Source of the DNA: Hirudo medicinalis
Lineage: Eukaryota; Annelida; Clitellata; Hirudinida; Hirudinidae
Reading direction: 5' to 3'
NCBI GenBank assembly: GCA_011800805.1
Contig: MPNW01001121.1
Span: 18,735-43,523 of the forward strand
DNA: 24,789 nucleotides
Part shown: positions 8,994 to 18,823 of the stretch, one piece after another
Layout of the letters: every line of letters begins with the position of its first letter
Numbering within the stretch: position 1 is the first letter of the stretch
The notes under the pieces: model-generated
What the model saw: only the letters and a program-made list of their open reading frames with translations
What the model was told of the DNA's origin: nothing
The model's database searches: none
Made by a program: the position numbers and the translations under genes

Positions 8994-11221
8994 TATTTAA
9001 AAGAATTAATTTAGAAACAAATTATATCTAAAAAGCATTAATGCATTTTCGTTTTATTTATTTTTCTATATTTTCGAATTACGTACAAATCCGAATAAAA
9101 CTTTGAGATCAAATTTAAACCCTAAAAGTCTGAAGCGAAACACGAAACGAATGACGACCTTGACATTCTCCAGCTTAAACAAAAGATCAAGATCAAGAAT
9201 TGCTGAATAATTAAAATTATGACATTCGTATTTTCACTGAAAATAAATTCAGAATTTTCTCAAAACTTAGGAATTTAAGATTTTGATTTTGTTTAAATGA
9301 ATGTAAGGATGAAGTTTTGAGATCCTCCGATGTTAATTTCACCCTCAGGGTTCATTGTGTTACCTGCTAATGTGACCTTGTGTTTTCAATGATCCAATTG
9401 TGAATGATCAGTCACATCCATTTTAATGACTTGTGATTTAATCTATTTTTAATCATTTCTACGCGGTCATTATTTAATCGCATCTTGTAATATTTTAAAT
9501 AATTTTTCCGACCTTAATGGTTGCACGGATTCGAATCCCGTTGGATTCCATGGGAGAACCGTCATCCAGTTACGTAACGGACGTCAGTAACAACAGCCGA
9601 TCATAATTCACGATGTATGATTAAGTTGGCTCAAATAATTATTAATAATAATTAATAAATATTAAAATAATTATCTACAATAAATATAATGTACAGTTTC
9701 ATATTTATAGCGGCTGAGAAGCAACTCCCACAATTCACAATTCACGACGACATCTGGCGAACACTTTTGAAACTCTGAACATCCACAATTTTATTTTTTT
9801 TAGAACTTCGCATGAACTTCGACAATTTTTTTGTTTTCACGTCTTTAAATAATTTTTAAAGTTTTGTCTTCAAAGACAACAATCAACAACTGGTTGTTTG
9901 GACCCAAGGAATCGAAACTTGTACCAGCGTGTTACTGCAGGCCCTCTTTCTATCAATTCCCTCGGGGAATTGAAATATATTTTTGTTTGGAATTGCAAAA
10001 TTCAATAAAAACTACATTCTATAAAAATAATTTAAACAATTTCGTCAATAATTTATACACCGAGAAATACAAATTAGTGCAAAAAAATTCCAAGATGTCA
10101 ACGCATCTTCGGAGACAATGAGACCTGCTGGAGACAAAGAAGGACAATCGATTTGCATCAAAAAAACAGAATCCTTCACAAGAGTTGCTTTCTTCGTTCC
10201 ATCCTTGTTTTTTGTTCCTCTCGATTTTTAATTGCGTCATGCGACAAGATTTTGAAGAGTTCCAAATGTCCGACATTTTCCTCTTCAGGTGAACGCTTGC
10301 AAAACATAAAAAGAAATATAAAAATAAAACAGTTGTTTTCTCAAATGGCTTGCCACGAATTTAAAGAAAAGAATATTTTCAACGAAAGAAAAATTGTTGT
10401 CAGAATAATGCTCGTTTGTAAGTGTTGTTTTTGGATTCGAAAATTTGCATTAATTGGGAAAACAGTTTCGAAAATTAAAAAAAACGTTTGTAAAAGAAAT
10501 TGATTTTTAAAGCTGGACATCTTGAGGTTTAACTGTAAAAATACAAAAGTAGCGCCCATTTATATATTTATTTATTTATTTATTAACAACTTGTTATTTA
10601 AAGTGTTATGAATATAATTATGAATATGAATCTCATTGTAATAACGTGGATTTGTAAAAGTCAGCTTCGTCTTGTTTTGTTTTAGGACAGCAACTTTGAA
10701 AAGCAGTTTGGAAAAGTAATTATTGGAAATTGATATTTCCGAGACATTTAATTGAAGAAATTGCAGAGAATAATATGAAATGGATTCATCATTCGCAGAA
10801 CATTGACAAAGAATCTGTTGACAGCGTTTCCATTAGGTCCGTATGGCCTCTTAATACAAGGTGCCATGTAAATCAAGTGTTATCATGAATATTCATATGA
10901 ATTACCTGTTGTTATGAATATTCAATAATGTTAATATTGAATTGGCATTCAATATTATTATTATTATTATTATTATTAACCTAATAATTTTAATATTAAA
11001 ACGGAATTAGTGTGATTTGTAGAAGTTAGTTTTATTTGTGACTTGTTTGACATCCTCACTCATATTCCATCCACCCCATCCAGGACAATCCACATCATTT
11101 ATGACGTCATTAAATTGTAAATTATTTTACATTATATTGCATTATATTGCAAGGCATCACGTTAAATGCTGTCGGAGTGTTACTCAATTTTTTTTCTTTG
11201 GCAATTGATTTTCAATGATGA
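8994..11221. other. AT-rich intergenic region
   Basis: About 2.2 kb with no supported gene. Open frames at 9864-10121 and 10153-10503 are Lys/Asn/Phe-rich, as expected from AT-rich DNA, and lack splice context. An ATT array lies at about 10951-10978 and a TTTA run at about 10560-10583. Confidence 0.6.
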
Positions 11222-11552
<331 letters not shown>

Positions 11553-11960
11553 CCTATCGCGTGAGAGTAGTTTATCGATGGCATGGTGCATGAGCTATCA
11601 CGAAAATCTGTCATTTCCACCTCTCCACGGAGGAAATAATTTCTAACATCTGAAAAACGTCTCCAGGTCCGAGAAAAACATTTTGTTTTCAAGACTTTTC
11701 CTTGACGGTGCCTTTATAATTCAAATGTCATTAATTCATGACGCATTATAGAAACCATGGAGACCCTCACTCAGAATGTGAATTAAGAATGCATGAAGCG
11801 AAGGAAGGATGGATGGATGGATGGAAAAATTGAAGAAACGTAGCATTCACTCCTCCACGACGATCAATACTCTTTCCACTTTTATTCCATGATTTCAATT
11901 TTCCTTTTTGTGCCTCTCGAGGTTTTTATTTTCTTTTTTAAGTCGGAAAAATTAAGTCCT
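11553..11960. other. Unique sequence between two repeat arrays
   Basis: No gene seen. A short GGAT array lies at about 11807-11824. Confidence 0.5.
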
Positions 11961-12500
11961 TCGTTAAGTTTGTATGGAATGTATTCGTTATGTTTGTATG
12001 AAATGTATTCGTTATGTTTGTATGAAATGTATTCGTTATGTTTGTATGAAATGTATTCGTTATGTTTGTATAAAATGTATTCGTTATGTTTGTATGAAAT
12101 GTATTCGTTATGTTTGTATGGAATGTATTCGTTATGTTTGTATGAAATGTATTCGTTATGTTTGTATAAAATTTATTCGTTATGTTTATATGAAATGTGT
12201 TGTTGTTTTTGTATGAAATGTATTCGTTATGTTTGTATGAAGCGTATTTTTATGTTTGTATAAAATGTATTCGTTATGTTTGTATAAAATGTATTTTTAT
12301 GTTTGTATGAAATGTGTTGTTGTTTTTGTATGAAATGTATTCGTTATGTTTGTATGAAATGTGTTGTTGTTGTTTTTGTATGAAATGTATTCGTTATGCT
12401 TGTATGAAATGTATTCGTTATGTTTGTATGGAATGTATTCGTTATGTTTGTATGAAATGTATTTTTATGTTTGTATGAAATGCATTCGTTATGTTTGTAA
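11961..12500. repeat. 24-bp tandem repeat (minisatellite)
   Basis: About 22 units with consensus GTATGAAATGTATTCGTTATGTTT split over 24 positions. Variants include GTGTTGTTGTTTTT and GTATTTTTATG units. Because 24 is divisible by three, two plus-strand frames stay open and read as eight-residue peptide repeats (MYSLCLYE and CIRYVCMK). No splice or start context supports translation. Confidence 0.95.
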
Positions 12501-12900
12501 GCAACGGTTCGCGTTTGTTGCTTGTTTGTTCTCGGATGGTATGAAAAGCAATGTCTAGAATTAATAAAAAATAACAATCATAATTTGAATAACAGCGACA
12601 GTTGGAATTGGATTTAATGATTCGTTTTGTAAAAGTTTTCGAAACATTAATTCGAACAACTGAAAAGAATTTCTTGAGGATGGGATTAGAAAGAAAAAAA
12701 GCTTGAGCATATTGTTGTTGTTGTTGTTGTTTTTGTTGCTTTGTGGCGCACAAAAGAGCATAAACTAAAATGACAACAAATGCATCATTTATTTTTAAAA
12801 AGCTCTGCAAAATAATTCGTGTTTATGTGGGGATAAAATGATGAAAAGTTTTAAAACAATGTTGTCGCTGTTGTTGATGATGTTGATGATGTTGTTGTTT
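12501..12900. other. AT-rich spacer with GTT runs
   Basis: Contains GTT triplet runs at about 12713-12733 and mixed GTT/GAT triplets at about 12860-12900. No coding exon recognised. Confidence 0.5.
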
Positions 12901-13117
12901 TATTGGCCGTGGTGTCGTACCTCGGAGTTGAGTGACTCATAAATGAACGCCGGGCAACATCCGGGCCTCATAAACATGGCCGCTGCCTGCTGACCAATCA
13001 AACGCCGACGCCGTCGCCATGACAACAGAAACAACGAACGGCGGATGAAAGAGAAAGTGATTCTCTTCCTGGAAAAAACTCGACAGATTTGGAGTGAGAC
13101 CGATGACGTCACTTCCG
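12901..13117. promoter_or_regulatory. Promoter-like cluster: CCAAT, AP-1, YY1, RFX X-box, CRE, ETS
   Basis: GC-richer than its surroundings. Motifs seen are inverted CCAAT (ATTGG, 12902-12906), TGACTCA (12933-12939), a YY1-like AAACATGGCCGC (12972-12983), CCAAT (12994-12998), the RFX X-box GTCGCCATGACAAC (13013-13026), a CRE palindrome TGACGTCA (13104-13111) and an ETS core ACTTCCG (13111-13117). The nearest gene to the right starts coding at 14851; whether the cluster drives an untranslated first exon of that gene, another transcript, or acts as an enhancer is unknown. Confidence 0.4.
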
Positions 13118-13169
13118 CTCACTTTCGATCTTCAATCCTCGTCTTTCATTCTTTCATTTTTTTCATTTC

Positions 13170-13233
13170 GTCGCTCGCTCATTCACTCGCTCATTCACTC
13201 ACTCATTCACTCATTCACTCACTCACTCACTCG
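13170..13233. repeat. CACTCATT-type short tandem repeat
   Basis: Alternating CGCTCATT, CACTCATT and CACT units, about 65 bp. Confidence 0.9.
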
Positions 13234-14069
13234 TACGCTCAGCAGTCATTTCCTGAGAGATTGATGAAGATTCGTCCGCCTGTTTAATGTGGAACTTGCT
13301 GATCCGGAGTACTGGGTTTAAGCCGACGACAAACCTCTTCCAATTTACTTTCTCCACTGGAGAAAGTTGAGAAACGACTTTGAGACAAGAAGACATTTTC
13401 AATTATCTGCACTCCTACTGTTCCTCTCCAGTGAACATCTTGAATTATTTTCTCACGAATTACTCTTCTTTTTAATTTCGTAAATTCCTCGTTGCACTCC
13501 CCCTCACTTCGTTGCAATGATCGACACTTGGCGAACAGATCCAATTATCTAGTATTTTGTTTTTAACAAAATGATCTTAAATTTCAACATTTACTCACGT
13601 AATTACAAGTAATTATGGCTAATTATAGTTTCAAGTGAGTAATTATTAAGTTCGAGGGAAAGTTAATTCCTAAATCCAATTTCAGAAGTTTGAATTCATT
13701 TTGTGGCTGGTCGTGTCATCTTCAGTCGGTGCTGATTCAGCGCTCAATTTTCAATTTAAAAAATCTTACGTTGAACTAAAAAAAATGTTAAAAAATATAA
13801 TTTTGTGGTCAGTTCGGTGCATAATACTTCACAATTTTATTTAAAAATATTTTTTATAAATATACAATAAATGTTTATTGTAAATCATATTTATATATAT
13901 ATAAATTATATTAAATTAGATTTGCATCATTAATACATCAATATTATTCGAGGTGATGCAAATACGCAAATACACGAATTATTAAACAAAATTGTCTCAG
14001 CATTTAAAAAATATGACGAAAAGTGATAAAGTTTCAAACCCTGCTTGCTGTGAATGTGAGCAGTTTGAA
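13234..14069. other. AT-rich non-coding stretch
   Basis: Unique sequence with long A/T runs and a TATATATAT stretch at about 13891-13901. An open minus-strand frame at 13284-13544 has ordinary composition but no recognisable domain and no splice support. Confidence 0.45.
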
Positions 14070-14247
14070 TTGAAGACGATTGAATGAATGGATTGAATGA
14101 ATGGATTGATTGAATTGAATTGATTGAATGAATGGATTGATTGAATTGAAGACGATTGAATGAATGGATTGATTGAATTGAATTGAAGACGATTGAATGA
14201 ATGGATTTATTGAATTGAATTGAAGACGATTGAATGAATGGATTGAT
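14070..14247. repeat. 37-bp minisatellite of GATTGAATGAATG type
   Basis: The phrase GAAGACGATTGAATGAATGG recurs at about 14072, 14148, 14185 and 14222, spaced by 76, 37 and 37 bases, with shorter TTGAA/ATTGA sub-repeats in between. Confidence 0.9.
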
Positions 14248-14765
14248 TTGCCTAAGATTGAGAGATCGTGTGTGAAGGAGAGAGTTGAAAAACTTGGAAG
14301 ACGACTTTAATATGGAATTTTCTCCTGCCATGATTTACGTGTCGTCCATGAAATCAACACCGAAATGTCATGTTTCTCCTCTCAGCTCGAAATACTGTTT
14401 TAATAAAAGATATATTTTTTATGACAAATAAAGTCCACTTTATAGGACAAGACTTGATTCCTTCAGGTAATGTTTACTTCAGATTCTGCTAAACAATCAA
14501 CAACATGACATGTTAGTGTTACAATAACTAATTATTACATTAATTATGCAAATACCAAACCAAATGAATGACTGATTATTTAAATAATTATCAGCTAATC
14601 AAATTCCGTTCGCTTATAAAAAAAAAAGAAAAACAGCCTAAAAATCACACTCATCCATCCATCCCGATATCGATCAAAAGCCAGTCCATCCATTCTGAAT
14701 AAATTCACGTCATCATTCCAGATAATCCCGACACATTCCGAGAACGACGGCAGACGCCATGCATG
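14248..14765. other. 5' flank of gene 2
   Basis: AT-rich unique sequence becoming more GC-rich towards the start of gene 2, with CATCCATC units near 14650-14695. No coding exon seen. Confidence 0.45.
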
Positions 14766-14771
14766 CTGCAG

Positions 14772-14816
14772 GCGCATGCGTAAGCGTATCCCGTTACAAC
14801 GGAGAGTCGTATAAAG
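14772..14816 (+). promoter_or_regulatory. Candidate core promoter motifs of gene 2
   Basis: An NRF1-like GCGCATGCGT at 14772-14781, then a perfect palindrome CCGTTACAACGG at 14791-14802 (two inverted AACGG Myb-type cores), then TATAAAG at 14810-14816. The ATG follows at 14851, which would leave a very short leader if the TATA-like element were used. NRF1-type promoters often have no TATA box, so the NRF1-like site is the better candidate. Confidence 0.35.
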
Positions 14817-14850
14817 CTTGCGAGGTCACATTTCAAGGCAACTCCTGACG

Positions 14851-15259
14851 ATGAACGAGAGTGACTCAGAGATTTATCTGGCTCCATCGGACCTCCTCAA
14901 CATCCCCTGTGGTTCAAAAGCCAGCAGTTCGGTGGTCCGCCATCCCCTCAACGACAACCACGTCATCATTCCGACGAGCTCCACCAGCAACGACCAGATT
15001 TCTCCCTCTGTTCCTGACAGATCCTTTCCAAACTTCAACTCGAAAGCTAATTTCCTTCTGGAGGCAGTCTACCACAAGGGCACTTGGTTCGCCGTCAACC
15101 GGAAACAGCTGGAAGAATGTCAGAGACTAGAGAGATGCGGGAAACTGTTAGAAGTGAGGATCGTCAAACTGGAGCTGATGGATCTCCCTGAGGAATTAAA
15201 ACTGTGTCTCTTGGAAAACCACCAGGCAGATCCAAACGAATGCTCGGAGCTGAGCGACG
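14851..15259 (+). CDS. Gene 2 exon 1
   Basis: Starts MNESDSEIYLAPSDLL and ends at donor GTAAGA (15260), leaving one base of a split Asp codon. Encodes residues 1-136, including the putative folded core. The frame is also open upstream to 14818, but without an ATG. Confidence 0.75.
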
Positions 15260-17785
15260 GTAAGAGGTGAAAAGTAATTCTTACATGGAACTACGTCAAA
15301 CCATTCCCAATGCGAGTCTTAACTGAAACGAATTCGCTCATCAAAATTGTATCAGGTTGCTCTCATAATGCAATTCGCGTCTTTTGTGTATCCATCCATC
15401 TATCCACCGATCTATATACCCACCCAGCCATCCATCCACCCAGCCATCCTGTGCATTCTTCTTCCCCAGATGAGCAGTTTTTCACGAAGGGCAACAGAGG
15501 GGGCTACCGACACCTCTCCATGAAGGACAACTTTGAAACTGTCATCCACGAGCGTATCGAAGCCACTCTGGGCAACGAGGACCCGGAACCATGTCACGCT
15601 TCTCAGGAAGAAGAGGAGGAGGACGACGATGACGACGATTCCAGTAGCGAGGGAGGTTTGTGACATTCAATTTCATTGTTTTGCGACAATTATGATGATG
15701 ATGACTATGACGATGACGGTGACAGCATTGTTGTTGCTGATGATATTGGTAATGATGATGACAACGATGATGTCGACGACGACGATGAAGAAGAAGAAGC
15801 TGATTGTACATCAGTAAAGAAGCTGATAGCAACAGTTGATGAGCACCGAACAGCGAGCGAAGGAGGCTTAGTCAGCACATGAGCCTGCAAATGTTTGTTC
15901 TTCTATGATTTCCTCACGTGACTTGTACTTTCTTTCTTATAGTCTCAGATGGTAGTCTCATGTTATAGTCTCATGTAATAGTCTCATGTTATAATCTCAT
16001 ATGATAGTCTCATGTTATAATCTCATATGAAAGTCTCATGTTATAGTCTCATGTTATAGTCTCATGTTATAGTCTCATATGATAGTCTCATGTTATAATC
16101 TCATATGAAAGTCTCATGTTATAGTCTCATGTAATAGTCTCATGTTATAGTCTCATGTTATAGTCTCATGTTATAGTCTCATGTTATAGTCTCATGTTAT
16201 AGTCTCATGTAATAGTCTCATGTAATAGTCTCATGTTATAGTCTCATGTTATAGTCTCATGTTATAATCTCATATGATAGTCTTATGTTATAGTCTCATG
16301 TAATAGTCTCATGTAATAGTCTCATGTAATAGTCTCATGTTATAGTCTCATATGATGTCTCATGTAATAGTCTCATGTTATAGTCTCATGTTATAGTCTC
16401 ATGTAAAAGTCTTGTTTGTAAACAATAGCAAACGGTTTATTTTTAAATTCCAAACTCTTTTTTTGAACATATTTCAATACGAACTCCAACCAATGCACCC
16501 GGTCGCCCTCGATTTCTGAAGTGTTTTTTGTTTGCGTTCATAAAAGTCCTTCACACGAAGCATTTTGAATCGAAATGAAACACAACTTTCCACAGATCTA
16601 ACCTTAGTGACAAATGTCTCGAATTACCATGTCAATTATTGACCTTTAAAGCGGTCCTAAAGCATCTTGAAATTCTATCCAGCGCCTGAACATCCTGCTC
16701 TGGGAACACTGGACGCGTGCACTCCGTGCAGTCGTTCCAGTTGTGCAACGAACAATCCGCTCGTGAATACAACCAGCGTACACTCTCAGTCGACAGCAAC
16801 TGAATGAACCCAATTGATTGCAAGCGTCTGTAATAAATGGCGCCAATTTCGTACTAGGCCGCTCATTAAGCTCCGGGAAAATCCCAATTGCTATCACGAA
16901 CGACCATCAACAACTGCTATCATCATCACCAGGGTCATCGTCATCCTCGTCGTCATCATTAACGTAACAACAACATCATCATCATCATCGTAATAATCAT
17001 CATCATCATCAGCAACGTAGCGTTTCTCCTCCTCCTTGTACGGTGAACTTGTGTATGCACACCGGGGATGGGTCCATAAACAAACCATTCTCACCCGGAT
17101 TAATTAGGAATTATTTTAAAATAATTGAAATAATTGCCAAGTAATGGAGGAATAAATGGCATATTAAAGTCGTAACTAAATCAAATGCTTGATAACTTAA
17201 TCAATGAAAATTCAATAATTTAAAAATTACAATATTATTATATTATTAAGATATTTTAGAATTATTAGATTATTAATAGCGCTTAACTGTTATAACATCG
17301 CAAATGATGAAACTATCCATTCATTCTGGAATAATTTCTGATCTTACGATTTGAAAGACCAGACAGAAATAACTTTGAGTTATCGGCAACATGGCCGACG
17401 TGAACACGAGAATGGTGATAAGAAATTGATACACGGGCAGACGAAAATAACGAATTATCATAACGCATTATCATAATGCAATATCATTATGTATTCTCAT
17501 AATTTATTCAACGATAAAATTGATGTGCTCTTATTACACGGAAAAAAACTCGGTCGCTCCACCCGAAGTTCACTCTCGCTAACATAAAATAAATGTGACG
17601 CTAAGCTATTAATAATTAACTTGTCATTAATACTAATAATATGTTAATTCTTTCATTGAATTTCAACTTCAGATTGGAGTGGCGAGGACTGCAACAGCAG
17701 TGACGACCACGGCTGCAGACGAATTTGTGACGACGGTCGGTCGGCATCGTCGGATGAAGATGAGGAATGTTTACTCAAGGATTAA
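14851..17785 (+). CDS. Unrecognised 235-residue protein with acidic C-terminus (gene 2)
   Basis: Proposed exons 14851-15259, 15470-15655 and 17673-17785 total 708 nt, 236 codons with stop; all junctions are phase 1. The first in-frame ATG after the promoter-like motifs was taken as start. The N-terminal 60 residues are Ser/Asn-rich and probably disordered. Residues 65-125 look folded, with hydrophobic and aromatic residues (HKGTWFAVNRKQLEEC) and then a likely helix rich in Leu, Glu and Lys. Residues 183-193 are five Glu and six Asp. The rest is Ser/Asp/Glu-rich with five Cys and ends LLKD. I found no signal peptide, membrane helix or catalytic motif, and do not recognise the family. The acidic tail would suit a nuclear or chaperone-like role, but that is speculation. 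Exons 1 and 2 are more secure than exon 3. Confidence 0.62.
15260..15469 (+). other. Gene 2 intron 1
   Basis: A 210-nt GT-AG intron containing CATC/CACC tetranucleotide units at about 15391-15448. Its acceptor is pyrimidine-rich (TTCTTCTTCCCCAG). Confidence 0.75.
15470..15655 (+). CDS. Gene 2 exon 2 with Glu/Asp run
   Basis: The first two bases complete the split Asp codon. Encodes DEQFFTKGNRGGYRHLSMKD and continues to an acidic run made of GAN codons. The proposed donor GTTTGT at 15656 is weak. If it is not used, the frame ends at TGA 15661-15663 after Glu-Gly-Gly-Leu, giving a 200-residue protein. Confidence 0.72.
15690..15799. repeat. Imperfect GAT/GAC triplet tract
   Basis: GAT and GAC units broken by other triplets, just after the second exon of gene 2. 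In the frame of that exon the sequence stays open beyond the TGA until 15882. Confidence 0.75.
15941..16412. repeat. 13-bp satellite in gene 2 intron 2
   Basis: About 36 copies of AGTCTCATGTTAT, with variants such as AATCTCATATGAT. A block of six units recurs: GATAGTCTCATGTTATAATC starts at 16003 and again at 16081, a 78-bp higher-order period. Confidence 0.96.
16413..17672 (+). other. Remainder of gene 2 intron 2
   Basis: Apart from an ATC-rich tract at about 16914-17013, this is AT-rich unique sequence. At 17474-17488 GCATTATCATAATGC is a perfect inverted repeat. No further phase-compatible exon was recognised. Confidence 0.5.
16914..17013. repeat. ATC/GTC triplet tract
   Basis: Imperfect ATC array interrupted by GTC, AAC and AAT units. 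Confidence 0.85.
17673..17785 (+). CDS. Gene 2 exon 3 (C-terminus)
   Basis: Acceptor TTTCAACTTCAG ends at 17672. Joined in phase 1 it reads DWSGEDCNSSDDHGCRR, continues with CDDGRSASSDEDEE and ends LLKD at TAA 17783-17785. The Ser/Asp/Glu composition continues that of exon 2. Another frame through the same bases is longer, but only because it runs into the following GAC array. Confidence 0.5.
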
Positions 17786-17788
17786 TTA

Positions 17789-18050
17789 TGATAACGACGA
17801 CGATGACGACGACGATGATGATGATGATGACGATGACGACGACGACGACGACGACGACGATGATGATGATGACAGTGATGGTGGTTATGGTATTAACGTC
17901 ATCGTTGACAATGGCAATGCCACTGATGATGATGATGATGATGATGATGACGACATCACAGATGATGATGGTGGAGATATTAATTGCGATGCTAATAATG
18001 ATGACGATCGTGATGATTTTGGCGATGATGATGATGATTATGATGACGAT
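17789..18050. repeat. GAC/GAT triplet arrays after the gene 2 stop
   Basis: A dense array at about 17791-17872 starts within ten bases of the stop codon, followed by further GAT tracts at about 17923-17955 and 17998-18050. Frames read as poly-Asp, poly-Met/Thr or poly-Ile. Confidence 0.93.
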
Positions 18051-18678
18051 GCTCCTAATTCCAAGCAAAGATCTTCCTTTGCATCCCGTGCATACATCCC
18101 ATGCATGCATGCACGTCGCAAGGTACCCATGCATTACCTCGTCTGCTATCTCTAACGTAGGGGCAGCCACCCCGAGGGCCCGAGGCAATCAGTCATTGCT
18201 GGTTTAAAGCTATTTTCACTTTTAATTCTTATTTATTTACAACCTGGTGTGTGGCAACTTGATGATTCGGACTCCTTCAAAATTACCTCTCACGTGATAT
18301 TTTTCCGATTGTGATTTTTGACCTTTGAACTTGTCAGTTGTTAGACAGTCCTGATGACTATGATGTCGGTGTGATAGTGAGTGGAGCTGACGATGTGCAT
18401 GTTATACGAGGATTGTTCTTTAAGCGTTTTCAATCGCATCGTCATGCTAGAGTCAGCACAATACGCCATCTTGACCAACATTGTTAACCAGGACTACGGC
18501 TATCCTCGCACGCAACCGTCATAATCAGCATCACACGAGTCCCCAGAAAATGCTATCTCCGAACTCCTCCACTAAATTCCAGCTTCGGGTTCCATGATCT
18601 CCTAGCGACATAAATTTAAGATACTTCCATTCCAAAGAGATGTTTCCCAATTATTCCATCCCCGCCGGGACGACTTCA
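18051..18678. other. 3' flank of gene 2
   Basis: Unique, balanced-composition sequence with a nuclear-receptor-type site at 18319-18331 and a YY1-type CGCCATCTTG near 18464-18473. No supported coding exon. Confidence 0.5.
18319..18331 (-). promoter_or_regulatory. DR1-type nuclear receptor element
   Basis: TGACCTTTGAACT on plus is AGTTCAAAGGTCA on minus: two half-sites with one spacer base. That is the DR1 arrangement bound by HNF4 and RXR partners. Motif match only. Confidence 0.35.
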
Positions 18679-18760
18679 CCCATCCATCCACCTACCTACC
18701 CACGCATCCATCCACCTACCCACCCATCCATCCGCCTACCCACCATACATCCGACTACCC
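18679..18760. repeat. CATCCATCCACCTACC-type repeat
   Basis: Three to four imperfect units built from CATC, CACC and TACC tetranucleotides. Confidence 0.9.
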
Positions 18761-18823
18761 TGGAAGAATGAGTCATTCTGACGGATGCTCTAACGTTTCA
18801 GCATCTACATAATGATCGTGTGA

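Noticed and set aside
9521..9545. tRNA B-box-like GGATTCGAATCC
   Set aside because: The 12-mer is simply a perfect palindrome; no A box lies at a suitable distance and no cloverleaf can be drawn.
10153..10503. 116-codon plus-strand frame
   Set aside because: Lys/Phe/Cys-rich as expected in AT-rich DNA, overlapped by a minus-strand frame, no domain or splice support.
11889..12263. Repeat protein of eight-residue units
   Set aside because: The 24-bp unit forces a regular peptide; at least two frames are open and nothing selects one of them.
12994..13111. MHC class II style SXY module (X-box, CRE, Y/CCAAT)
   Set aside because: Motif types are present but order and spacing are wrong; in SXY the X and CRE-like elements adjoin, and here they are 78 bases apart.
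14810..14816. TATAAAG as the true TATA box of gene 2
   Set aside because: It would leave a leader of only about ten bases before the ATG; kept only as a listed motif.
15941..16412. CRISPR-like array
   Set aside because: Units are 13 bp and contiguous with no unique spacers, in a eukaryotic intron. It is a satellite.
17679..18155. Long plus-strand frame with a poly-Asp run
   Set aside because: Its length comes from the GAC/GAT array. The shorter frame from 17673 continues the gene 2 phase and composition.
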